Shown in pieces: positions 49,243 through 59,752 of a stretch of DNA of 64,000 nucleotides. The notes under the pieces are model-generated. The model was not told the origin of the DNA. It did not search any database and saw nothing but the letters and a program-made list of their open reading frames with translations. The translations under genes and the position numbers were made by a program. Each line of letters begins with the position of its first letter. Position 1 is the stretch's first letter. This DNA is from Colletotrichum lupini (Eukaryota; Ascomycota; Sordariomycetes; Glomerellales; Glomerellaceae): positions 6,882,001 to 6,946,000 of the forward strand of contig NC_064677.1 of NCBI RefSeq assembly GCF_023278565.1. Direction: 5' to 3'.

Positions 49243-49910
49243 ACTCTAGGAGGAGACACTCGTTGGACAACGCGCCGCTGTTTGGTGGTTTGGCTTTGAG
49301 TCTCGATTGAATTATTCTCTGGTCTACCGCAATATTCAGATCGAGGTGGGATGTCATCATCAATGGCTTTAGAGGCGGCTGTAAGATGGATTAGAATCAG
49401 CATATCCTTGAAGCACATAGCGCCTATTTTGTTTTTTACGCGGACGAGAAAAGATGAGCGTGCTTCCCGACCTCTTCTCAACCCTGAAGTGGTGTGCTGG
49501 GTTTGCTGGATAGACATGTCAGTCTTTGGAGTTATCCAGGAGGAAGAGACTCAAAACATCGAACAGAACACGTCCATAAACTGAATTGAATTAAACGCCA
49601 AGTCCTATCCCAACAACCATAATTGACTGAGCAAAAATGGGCATTCTGACCCTCTTCGTGATCTTACCTAAACGCCAGAGATGCTTCTCGACCCAACCGA
49701 TTCATATTCTACCATAAATCAAAATATGATGCATACGCTGCTACTGTTGACCAGGTTTGGGCATATAGCGGCTTCTAAACGCTTGGCTGATGCTAAATCT
49801 GCTCCCGATGCCGCCGTCTTGCATCTTACTTGCGAGGGCCTCCTCGAGAGCAGATTGTGTCACAGATGCGTCTACTGTCAATTAGCACTGCAAATCAACG
49901 ATGAGTGATC
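49243..49910. other. intergenic, converging 3' ends
   Basis: Between the small membrane protein (+) and ATG29 (-). No gene seen. Confidence 0.5.
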
Positions 49911-51164
49911 CTAGAGCTCACCATCCAAGTCACTGAAGCTGCTACCCATGCTTGGTGTACCGTCGCTTCCGTCTCGCGAGTACCCCTTTCTACTTGGACT
50001 CTTGCCAGACAGTTCAGCCGGACGCCGCGGTGAGAGTGGGCCAGCTGGGCGTCTCTCCCCTGCTGAGGGGCCCCTGGATACCATGGCTGGCGAACTGGTC
50101 GACGAATCTGATGTCTCGGAGTGGTGAATCTTTTCCTTGCCTTTCGGCGTTCGTCGGGCGTGTCGAGGGTCGCCTCGCAAAGTCGAACCCATATCTTGTG
50201 CTGATGTGTTGGACGATTGCGGCTTGTATTGGAGAAAGGCAGGCTCGGTGTCTTCGTCTTCGTCTTCGAGATCAGTCGGTCCGTCACGCTGCTGGAAGCG
50301 GGGTGGGCGACGGATGATGCGCGATTGCGCTGGACTGGACTCATCGTCTGAGGATGTGGGCGAGCTCAGCTCATCGGCCTCAGGCGAAGTCGGTTCGGGG
50401 CTCCTGGGAGTACTCTGAATAGGGAGCGACGACAGGCGACGTCGCTGATTGTCGTTGGATGGCCGCGAAGTGGCAGGCTTGCTCTGGCGGGTCGTAGAGC
50501 CGCCGCCCAGGTTGCGTGTTATCGTACCTGAGGAGGCATTTCGTGTGATGTTCGGCCGGAGAGAGCTCGTTATTGGCGTCGCTGGCGTACTTGTATCGGT
50601 CCGGGGGAGCGGCGAATCGCGTCGGATGGATAGCGCGGAGACAGTTCGTTGGTGGGTATGTGGCTCGGCGCCAGGAACGGGGGATGGGGCAGAGGAGCCT
50701 TTGGCGGCAGCTGTGGCTTTTCGGACCTGTGCTCGAAGCTGCGCGGTATGCCGCTCGGTCAAGTAGGCTACTTGCTGAAGAAGGAAGTCGACGGTGACAT
50801 CGAAATGTAAGGCTCTAGGGAACGAGTGAGCTCGATGGTGTGAATCCGGTTCCTTGGCAGGACTTACAGTTCATTCCCTACACACAAATCAGCGATGCTC
50901 AAAAGCTCAGAAGTTCAAAATGCTAGCCATAACTTACAGTCAATCTCCTGCTTAGTTGCGCCAGAGATGATATTCCATAGCACATCGTCCTTGGCGGAAT
51001 CCCAGTTGACCTGCATCGTGGAGTCGCATTAGTGTCGGTCCCGCGGCTACAGGCACCCGGACGGCTATGGGCGGATGGACTCATGGACTCACCGGAGGGG
51101 GATCCGCGAAATCGCCCCGCAGAATGGGCAGTCTGACGAAGACCGTGTACGTGGGATCAGTCAT
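49911..51164 (-). CDS. ATG29: autophagy protein Atg29, with a 10-nt microexon
   Basis: Atg29 works with Atg17 and Atg31 as a scaffold that starts the phagophore assembly site. Exons are 51164-51093, 51010-50938, 50877-50868 and 50814-49911, for 352 residues. The conserved N-terminal domain is clear only after splicing: TYTVFVRLPILRGDFADPPP, VNWDSAKDDVLWNIISGA, TKQEIDWNELALHFDVTV and DFLLQQVAYLTERHTAQLRAQ. The third exon is just 10 nt and supplies the WNE of EIDWNEL. The introns around it are 60 and 53 nt. The C-terminal two-thirds is Ser/Pro/Arg-rich and disordered-looking, as usual for the filamentous-fungal members, with an acidic DLEDEDEDTEP stretch. The start gives MTDPTYTVFV, typical of the family. 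Confidence 0.9.
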
Positions 51165-52038
51165 TCCGATCGTGCGTTCGTCATGCTTGCTGGCTCAGCT
51201 CTGGGAATGGTGGCAGCCTCGGGGGATAGCTTGGGAAGAGGGCGACTTGAAGGAGTGAAGATGACGGAAGAGGGCTGGCTCCCGTTGTCGTTGGGAGCCT
51301 TATCGGAGCTGCGGGAGCGATAAGAAGCCCGTAGTGGGGCGACTGATGACGGCTGGAGCCGGGTGGGCCAGGTGTGGCCTGGTACATGTGCTCTGCAAGC
51401 GTTTCGGGGAACGAGCAGGACGACTTTCGTCTCAGGTTCTCAGCATCGTCCCTTGTCTAACCACATGCACTCACACCAATCGCGACGAACCACGATCTTT
51501 GTAGCAAGGTGCTCCTTGCCAGGCAGAAAGAATACAATCCGTCGCATCGATACCTTCAAGAGAGCATCATCAAGAATTCTTTGCTGATAGCGCGGCATCT
51601 TGAACTTCAGGAGGAGTACTTCTTCGTCAGGAATTCAGGCCGCTCAAATCCTCAAGGAGAAGATGTCATCTCAAAGTCTTTAGCCACAACCAGCAGGCGT
51701 CTCCCTAGCATGTGAGGTCAGGTCAAACTGGGATGCGAGCTCGACTCTTAGCTTGAGCACCAAGAGACGTAGCCTACCGAAGTGAGCAATATGAGCTAGC
51801 GTGGGATCAATATTCTGGTCAGCTCACTAAGCACCCAGCTGCTGTCGCCAACAACAGGCCACGACAGCCGTACTTCCTGTACAAAAAGAACAGGTTTTCC
51901 GCCGCATGCTCAGTAAAAGCTGAGCTGGCCTCATGGTTATCCTACAAGAAGGGCCAGGTCACCATCGCCTCCATTGCCGAAGGCGTTCGCGATACTTGAA
52001 AACTATGCATTCACGACACCCCGACACATGACAGAAAA
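51165..52038. other. divergent intergenic region
   Basis: Shared promoter space between ATG29 (-) and the Hsp70-like gene (+). No coding features recognised. Confidence 0.5.
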
Positions 52039-53846
52039 TTGAAGCTGACCGAGATGCCGCCTTCCTCAAAAAGACATAGAGCCATAGGCTTTGGTCTACT
52101 CGGTGTTTTGATCTTGTCATTATCGCTAGCATGCTCTGGTGCATCTGCATTCGAGGTCAATGACTGGGAGGATGCGTGTAAGCCTGGCTTCATGTCTATC
52201 GTGAGTGTCTCCTCGGAACTCCAAAGCACTCATGAACGTTATGATTGATACAAGTTGTGTTGTAAAGAGCCTCGGACCTTCGTATGCGAGCGTGGGCAAG
52301 ATACAACGCGGTGCCAGGAGGATACCGCTTGATGGCCAGAGTAAGCTTACTATTGAAATCAGAAAGTGCAAGACTGATAGCAGACTGTATTTCAGGTTTC
52401 ACGATCATGGGGTCGGATGAATTGGCACATCATGCACAAAGTGATCCAAGTCTTTCAAGTGCTCTATTCAATTCCAGGTTGGACCATGGTCTGCAGCACA
52501 CTCTTCGATGGTGAGTGCTGACTTCTATCAGTGTTTTGATTTGCGATGCCGCCGAACCCGAGTACTTCTTACATCAGGTCATCAAGCACCCGATCCCTCA
52601 AGTAAATTCAAGCAATCCTCACGAAGTTCACATTTTCAAAGACTCGGTAATCGAAGCCCTCTCGGCACTCAAACAGGTGGCCGAAGCCTGGACACTTGGA
52701 CCCATTGAACAGGCAGTCGTGACTGTACCGCAATATTTCACCAGGGAAGAACGCGATGCCATCACGGAGGTTGGGGATTCCATTGGAATAGAAGTCCTTC
52801 GCATCATGAACGCGCCTACCGCCGCTGCTATTGGACTCGGCATAGACAAGCTCGATGACGAATTCCACTTCATTGTGTATGACCTAGGGAGAGAAACCTT
52901 CGAGGTATCTTTGTTCGAGGTTGATGCAGGTGTGTTTGAAGGTCTGGCCAGTGTCAGTGATCACCAGATTGGCAAAGAGGTGGGCGGATTGATGTATCAA
53001 AAGCAGCTGAGAGGGAGCTCGGTATTCGACGCAACTGAGATGGAGACACTCGAGAAGACACTACCCCTTCTGGGTCGGGTTATCGAACGCGCGAATCTTT
53101 CTAACAACGACATTTCAAAAGTCCTTATTGTGGGAGGCTACACCGAACCGGCACAGTTAAGATCCATGGTAAAGGCCTTCTTCGGTACCGGAGCCTCTGC
53201 GATCTTCGATTACCCGGGAAGTCTCCGTTTGATACCAGACACGTGGGACTACGACGAAGTTGTCACGTTTGGCGCGGCTGTCTTTGCCGAGAATGTCTGT
53301 GGACACGGAAGATACGACGAACTAGTCGGTACGTTTGAGGTGAATCCACGATCTGTCCTTCTCGAGATCATCGGAGGCGAGGCGCATCGGGTGTTTCAGC
53401 GGTACACAATACTCCCGAGTACTCGGGCCATGACCTTCACCACGACAGTGGACGGACAGACGAGGATCGTCGTACCAGTCTTCCAGGGCGAGCTGCCAGA
53501 TGCGAGTAAAGACGACGAAGTACTTGTTCTCAGGTTGGACTGCATCCCGCTAGCGCCTCGTGGAACTCAGACTATCCAAGTGGTTTTAGAGGCAGACGTT
53601 GACACGGCGGATGATGCGTACAGGATCTTGCTCAAAGCGTCAGCGCATCTCGTAGGTGGGAGAGAGCAGTGCTCGTACAGCGCTTTCGGGGTTCTCCATG
53701 ACTTTGGTGCAGTTGATGCACTCACTGGCGAAGAAATTGAGCTTGAAGCAGCGTATGTCTATGGAGGAGTCGAGCCCGGGCGGCCTGGTATCTGCATCAA
53801 TCCTCAAAGCGGTATTGACCATCACTACGTGGCGGCAGCTGAATAA
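52039..53846 (+). CDS. degenerate BiP/Hsp70-like protein
   Basis: Exons 52039-52177, 52227-52340, 52396-52477 and 52532-53846 (introns 49, 55 and 54 nt, all in phase) give 549 residues. The N-terminus resembles the signal peptide of fungal BiP (AIGFGLLGVLILSLSLA). The first ATP loop is eroded to KSLGPSYASVG, losing the aspartate of the usual IDLGT. AVVTVPQYFTREERDA and MNAPTAAAIGLGID are preserved, but the phosphate-2 motif reads YDLGRETFEVS, with the glycines replaced. The segment before VLIVGGYTEP is much shorter than in Hsp70, as if ATPase subdomain IIB were lost. A substrate-binding-like beta domain remains (EIIGGEAHRVFQ, VFQGELPD, IPLAPRGTQTIQVV). There is no HDEL at the C-terminus (ends VAAAE). 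It is unlikely to be a working ATPase and could be a pseudo-chaperone or a decaying paralogue. Confidence 0.7.
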
Positions 53847-54024
53847 ACCTCAATAAGAGACAATTAAAAGTAGCTGGTTGACTGATCCCAGAATCTTTGC
53901 ATCCTTTCCCGCTGATTTGACCTTCGAAGCCTGTTAACAAGGTGCCTTGTTAAACTCCTGAGGGAACTTCATCACTAACACCAGCAAGTCAATTCGCTAG
54001 CATGATGAACTGCGGTGCGATTTC

Positions 54025-54347
54025 TTGGAGGAACTCGTAAGACAAGACATTGAGCAGCTCAATTCGGCCTCCAAACTCGATAAATATTTGACGACCATCG
54101 CTAACATTTCCGTCGACCTCGAATACCAGACCTTTTCTGCTTTTAGACTATCCGCACCTCAAGTTCTCCACCATATCTCAGAGACAGGTCTCGCCCTGCA
54201 ACGACTTCATGTAGGTGACCCACCGTCCCACAAGCCAAAGAGACAAATTTTCATCTTTTCATGCGAACCCCATCACGCTTACACACAACTCCGCTTCCTA
54301 ACCCGCGAGCTAAGGATCCAATTTCGAGCATATTCAGCATCAAGCAA
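54025..54347 (+). other. coding-like fragment next to tRNA
   Basis: An open frame from 54025 (VRQDIEQLNSASKLDKYL, VDLEYQTFSAFRLSA) has a protein-like composition but no recognised domain, and it runs into the tRNA-Glu gene. It may be a gene remnant or chance. The remainder of 53847-54347 shows nothing. Confidence 0.2.
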
Positions 54348-54442
54348 TCCGATATGGTGTAGTGGCCAACATGATGCCCTCTCATGAGCTCCCGTGAGTG
54401 AGAGGTTAGGCATAGCCCCGAGTTCGATTCTCGGTTTCGGAA
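54348..54442 (+). tRNA. tRNA-Glu (CTC) with a 23-nt intron
   Basis: All arms fold: acceptor TCCGATA with TTTCGGA (one T-T mismatch), D-stem GTGT/ACAT, anticodon stem ATGCC/GGCAT and T-stem CCGAG/CTCGG around TTCGATT, with discriminator A. The anticodon CTC is at 54381-54383. An intron at 54385-54407 is placed after the base 3' to the anticodon, the standard nuclear position, leaving a 72-nt mature tRNA. Intron bases GAGAG can pair with CTCTC of the anticodon loop, as needed by the splicing endonuclease. The A-box-like GGTGTAGTGG and B-box-like GTTCGATTC are present. Confidence 0.92.
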
Positions 54443-54678
54443 ATTCAAGATAATTCTTTTACTTTTTGACTTATTGGTACATAAAAGGGATGCTAGACTT
54501 TGGCCCAGCTTTCTTCCATCCTGTCAATCAATGCATGGCGCCGTCCCGAATCGTTATGCTGCAATATTCATTCCATAGTGGACCGGTATTCCATTCTTGT
54601 CATTCATCCATCCTATACCCCCTCCGGCAGACTTAATCTCCCCCACATCTCAGATAGCGAATGCCAAATAACTCGAAA

Positions 54679-56421
54679 TCAGTGCTCGACCTCAGTCTCC
54701 AGGGCGGCTCTCAGGGCTGACTCGTTGCGGGGGGTGAAGGTGACCTTGTAGGAGCCTGGGGTGATAATCAGGTTGGTCAAATCAGCAGCGCCGGTGATGG
54801 GATCGGTGTCGATCTTGTCCGTTGACGACAGCTCAAAGCTGGCCAGCATGCGGAGGAAGGTGATGTACAGTTCGCGGTTAGCCAGCATGGTTCCGGCACA
54901 CATGCGGTAGCCCATGCCGTAGGTGAACATGGGTGCTTCGGGGTTCTCCAGCCAGCGCTCGGGGCGGAAGACTTCGGGGTCGTGCCAGAGATCGCCATCT
55001 GAGGAAGAGTTAGTTTGCTGTTTGAGGAATTGTTTGTCCTATAAGGGAGTAGTGACTGACCCATGTTGCAAGCCCAAGAGTTCAAGAAGACTACGGTGCC
55101 CTTGGGAACCAGCTTGCCTTCGTACATGAACTCCTTGTTCGTGGCACGAGGCAGTGAGAGGCGAAGGACAGTGAAGAATCTGAGTAAGAGAGTTAATCGA
55201 CGTCACAGGTTGTCAAGGATGCCACATCTGAATCATACCTCAAGCATTCGCGAACCAAAGCGCGGAGGTAGGGAATAGTCTGGTCATCATGCGCATCACA
55301 CAACGGGCTTCCCTCATCGTACGTCTTTCTAATCGCCTCAAAAGCCTTTTGCTGAATCTCGGGGTGCGTCGCCAAGAACCCAATACCCCAGGTCGATACT
55401 GCAGTAAACGTCTCGAAGCCGGCAGAAAGCATAGTGAGACTGATCGATGTCAACTCGACGTTGTTAAGCTTGGCCTCCTCATCGAGCATAACGTTGGCCT
55501 GGATGCACGGCTCATGCGTTCCGTTGCGGATCTTCTCCTCCAGGTCGCCGTTGAGCTTAGACAGGTACTTGTCGCGGCGGATTCTCATCTCCACGGCGTG
55601 GCGCTTCCCGGCCGAGAAGGGGTTGTATCGGAGGAGGGGGATGTAGTCCTGCATGTTGTCCGTGACGCTCCTCGTGCGGCTGATCTCGCCCTCGACCGTC
55701 GTGATTTCCTTGAACAGTCCGTCGTCGTGGCTAGGGAATCGCATGCCCCAGTTCAGCGTGACTGCCAGTGACAAGCTGAGTCTCTGGACGAGGGGAAGCG
55801 GGTCGATGGTGACTTTGCCTGCCTTGCCGTAGTTCAGAGCGTCCTTGAGGAAGTCTCTTGTCTCGAGGTCCAGGTGGGGGATGTAAGTCTCAATGGATGG
55901 GCGGTTGAGAGCGGATGCTGCACCCTTTCTCCTCCTCTTGAGGGACTCATTGTAGGGAGATGTACCAATTGTGGTGCCAGCAGTATTGGCAACGATCTAG
56001 AGCGCAAATGTTAGGGATCTCAATTTCGATCTGAGTAGACAATGGAACATACCTTGTGGAAGGTGTAGAGCTCCGGTCGTGAGGCAGTTGCTTGCGAGTT
56101 GTTTCCAAACATAACCTTGGCCGCAGCAGCAGTGTTCACAACCAAAACAGGGAGGTTGCCCAGCTGGACCTGATAAACGGCACCAAACTCCTTTGCCCAG
56201 TCCTTGTACACCTGCGAGGCATTACCGCCAAGCTGGTGCAGATTCCCTATAACGGGAAGTCCCTTTGGGCCATGCCAAGCGGGTAGACGAGCTTTCGATC
56301 TGACGACTTCGTTTGCGATGAAGTAAACCAATACCGCGACCCCCAGAAATTTGGCGAGGAACTCGGTCGGTCGGTGGGTTGCCTCGTGGACGAGGCCTTG
56401 TACGAGTTCTGCGACGAGCAT
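54679..56421 (-). CDS. cytochrome P450, CYP504-like (phenylacetate hydroxylase type)
   Basis: Four exons, 56421-56053, 55996-55239, 55179-55061 and 54998-54679, encode 521 residues. A single N-terminal membrane anchor (about 22-42) is followed by the proline-rich hinge LPAWHGPKGLPVIGNLHQLGG. The I-helix motif is LSAGFETFTA, the K-helix ExxR is in VRECLRF, the PERW motif is FRPERWLENP, and the heme loop is FTYGMGYRMCAGTMLANRELY with the ligand cysteine. The YGMGYRMCAG form and the C-terminal layout recall fungal phenylacetate 2-hydroxylases (CYP504, phacA), which start breakdown of phenylacetate to homogentisate. Homogentisate pathway enzymes are not seen in this window, so the substrate remains inferred. 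A TATAAA box lies about 100 bp upstream. Confidence 0.88.
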
Positions 56422-56518
56422 GATGGGCAGGATGTACAGGGCGCAGACTGTAATTGCTGATTGAGGTCATTGACTTTGTTGGTTCTGATAATAACGACAG
56501 ACTAGACGAGAAAAATCA

Positions 56519-56524
56519 TTTATA
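56519..56524 (-). promoter_or_regulatory. TATA box of the CYP504-like gene
   Basis: TATAAA on the minus strand lies 98 bp ahead of the P450 start codon, within otherwise gene-free sequence (56422-57105). Confidence 0.45.
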
Positions 56525-57105
56525 ATGTAAGATAACTCATTGGGCGGAAATCTCACATTAGAATTCACAGTTCCCCGCGATTCGTCCTCTCCTTGGCCTG
56601 AGCCAAATCGCGGGGTCCCGAGACGATGGTTTGGTGTCGGAATGGCAGTTCCAAATTCCGCCCCCGCGTCCCGGTGTCGCGCGGAGGCCGCACAGGTCAC
56701 ACTATGACGTGGGGTTTGACGGAGTAGTTGGAGGTGGAGAGATGCGGGCATTGATCGGAATCATTGTCTGTAGTAAATATGGTAACATGCCTTCCGCATA
56801 ATTGGGGAAGGTTGTGAGTTGAGGGGCTTGAAGAGAGATGGTCGTGAATTAGCCTAGATCCTGAGCAGTCATCGCCAGCTTGAGGCTCTCGAGCTGATTC
56901 TCATGTCCTCCAGGCTCCTCAACAACAGAAAGACATGAAGCTTGCTCATTGGCCGCAGCGATCCCTCTGTTGGTTAACTCTTGCCAAGATCATGCATCGT
57001 AAAGAGGCCGAAATGTAGAAGAGTCGACAAATGCAGCAGCTTTCACGTAATCATGGTTCAAGAGGATGGCTAAGTATTGAACGATTCATGATACATCATG
57101 TCATT

Positions 57106-59752
57106 TCATAGCATATCTACAAATAAGTGTGACACATCCATGGAGGCGTTCATATCGTCCACAAGAAACGCATCTTCGGGACCTCTCTCTGGGTCGAGGC
57201 CGTCTCCGTCGGTACCCAAAACGGGTAAAGGAATCCCAAAGTCTCCCCCGCCATCTATCGAGTTGAAAAAGTCATTCAGCTCCTGCGCCATCTGAGCCTC
57301 GGTGAAAGGCTCACCCGAACCCGCTGGCCATGCATCAAGCTCTGGGCCGCGCAACCCATCATCGACACCTGTCGGCACGCTTCCAGGTGGAACGTCCATC
57401 CCTCCAGATGAGGTGGGTGGCGTGACCAGCGCGTTGCCCTGCTGCGTACTAGGCTCTCTGGCTTCCCTAGACTGAGGAGCATTCAATCCCAGCTTTCGCC
57501 ACGCGAGCCGCAGGTCGCTTATTCTCCTCCAGAGTCGGCTTGAGACGTAGGATCTGGCGCCGAGACCCCTGATCAAGTCCAGTGCGGTGTGGAACTCATC
57601 GCGGACCGAAGCGCCATGTTCCGTTGGCGACAGCGCCACGACTAGGAAGATAACTCCGAGGGCGGAGACGAGGAAATGGTTGAAGCACATTTGTTGGTTC
57701 TGGTAGATGTCTGTTGATTTGTTGAGAGAGTCGAGCATCTGTATGGTGTCCTTGGCTAGGTTGACGAGTGACTGGACCTTGGATTTGTTTGACTTGAGAC
57801 TGGATGTTGAGTGGAGAAAAGGCTGAAGAAGAAGGATCTTCATCTGGTTGGCTCGCAGATGAAGCAAGACTTGTAGCCGTTGAAGACCTCTAGATGTCGT
57901 AGAGTTCGTATTGGGACTGGCCGTCTGCTCATTCGAAGATAGCCTCAAGTCTTCTGGAAGGTCTTCATACCATTGGTCTATGCGGTACAGCAGGTAGGAA
58001 ATTTCGTCATCTCTGATGGCGCCAGTTGCTCTTGCTGAGTTGTACGATGTCGCCCAAACCTTGTCGCCAATTCGGCTGTACTCTACCATGGCTCTGAGAT
58101 ACGGAACATCTTGATCCTGCAGTTAAGAAGGTTAATAAATATCTCCCTCACAACTGTAGCAGCGTCGTGGCTGAGTGTTGTGTAACTCACAGGTTCTGGT
58201 AATTGCTGGTCAACATCGAAGTTATGCATCACGAAGGGCAGCCCTGCGCCAAAGCCCCAACGCCGGTCCAGTGTATAGACACACCAGAATAGCCGCATGG
58301 CCATCTTACGTTTCCCGGCATCCTTGAAGGTTTTGCTGATGGTTGCTGACTGATGAAGGCCCATTTCCAAACACCATCGGGCAACAATGCCGACAAGTCT
58401 CCAAGCTTGCAAATCATCACCAGTCATAAAGCTATAAACAGCCTGGAAGTCTGTTGTTAGTACTCTTGTACACTTCAACCCAATAAAAGGCGACACCTAC
58501 GAGTAAGATGTAGAGCATAGTCGACTTGATGCTCGCCGATTCCCAGAGCTTATCGTGTGATGATTTCCTCACATCGAGGAATAGGGACCTGCCAAGTTGA
58601 CTTGAGCCTCCAGCTTCTACAGTCAAGGCTGTAGATAGCACCATCTTAACCAAGCTTAGATCTTGAGGGTCGATAATTGTCGGCCCTGGGATTGCGGCAA
58701 AGGCAAACCCAAGGCGAGAACCGCTGTTCATGGCATGGTAAAGGCTTCGAACTCGTTCGATAAGCCACCCAATGTCGAGGAAGGGGTACTGAATGCCAAT
58801 CTCTTCTTCATACACATTGCATAACCTTACAGCTTCCTCTTCGTTGATTAGCCACAAAGGATCTATTGACCCGACGTCTAACCCAAAGGCTGTTTGGATG
58901 GATGGTGAAGGTGGACGAGTTGGATTAACAGATCCGGGCATCCCGCCGGTCTCGTGATCGGCGGTGCCGATGCCCCGTGCCCGCAGATGTGTTCTTGCAA
59001 GACTGATGTTGAAGGTGTAACTGGCGGATGGTTGAGGCTCGTCTTGGCTAGTGGAGGATTCAACATCTACGACAATGGGGTCCGGTTGAAGTGCTGGGTC
59101 CACTACTTGATCATCCGGATTGCCCAATGGGACCGGGAGATCTTGGAGCACTGTTGGTGCAACCTCACAATGGAGAGGGCTTGACTGGGTTTCCGACGGC
59201 TGCTGGGACTGGTGCCGTCGTAACTGATCCAGGCCTCCTTGCAGAGAAGCTACTTGATCCCTTAGAGACTGGATAGCTTGAGCATCGGTATCACTAAGTA
59301 CTAGGTTAGTCAACAAAATACCGTGTTCATCTCAAGCTGTATACTTACGCGCTATTCCCTCTGTCTTTGCGTGGTTTCTTCGAGGCCGGGTATGCGCCTA
59401 AGGCTATTAGTCTTCTTCGCTCTGTATCGGCAATGGGAGGAATAGATCGACCTACAGGTCAATGCCTGACGAGCGCAACGGAAACAAGGGCTCTTGCCAT
59501 TACACTTGCTCTTTCTTTTCCGGCACTCAAAGCTGCAAGGTTTTCGAAACGTAATCAGTATAGACCAACGACCATCGTCTGCTTACGTCGGAATCCCGAA
59601 GATGGGTCTTCTTACCAGGCCTTGGAAATGTATTTCCCTCGAGTGGTCCGGGTCTTTGGGGCACTCGGAATTCCGCTCTTCTGAGAAACGGGGGATCCGG
59701 CTTGCGGGCCGTCGCCGCCGCCGACCGAGCTGGGAGATTCTGGAGAATCCAT
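57106..59752 (-). CDS. Zn2Cys6 transcription factor with fungal-specific regulatory domain
   Basis: Six exons, 59752-59616, 59532-59456, 59397-59349, 59293-58501, 58442-58191 and 58116-57106, are consistent in phase and give 772 residues. The binuclear zinc cluster is assembled across exons 1-3: KACFECRKRKSKCNGKSPC, then FRCARQALTC, with spacing CX2CX6CX5CX2CX6C. A basic linker (SKKPRKDRGNS) and a coiled-coil-like dimerisation helix (QAIQSLRDQVASLQGGLDQL) follow. The middle homology region (Fungal_trans type) spans about residues 225-480, with YPFLDIGWL, LVGIVARWCLEMGLHQS and RLFWCVYTLDRRWGFGAGLP. An acidic C-terminus could be the activation domain. It lies upstream of the CYP504-like P450 on the same strand and may regulate it, but that is only positional. 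Confidence 0.9.

Noticed and set aside
44244..59752. A secondary-metabolite cluster formed by the two P450 genes and the zinc-cluster factor
   Set aside because: No backbone synthase (PKS, NRPS, terpene cyclase) lies in the window, and housekeeping genes such as ATG29 sit between the P450 genes.
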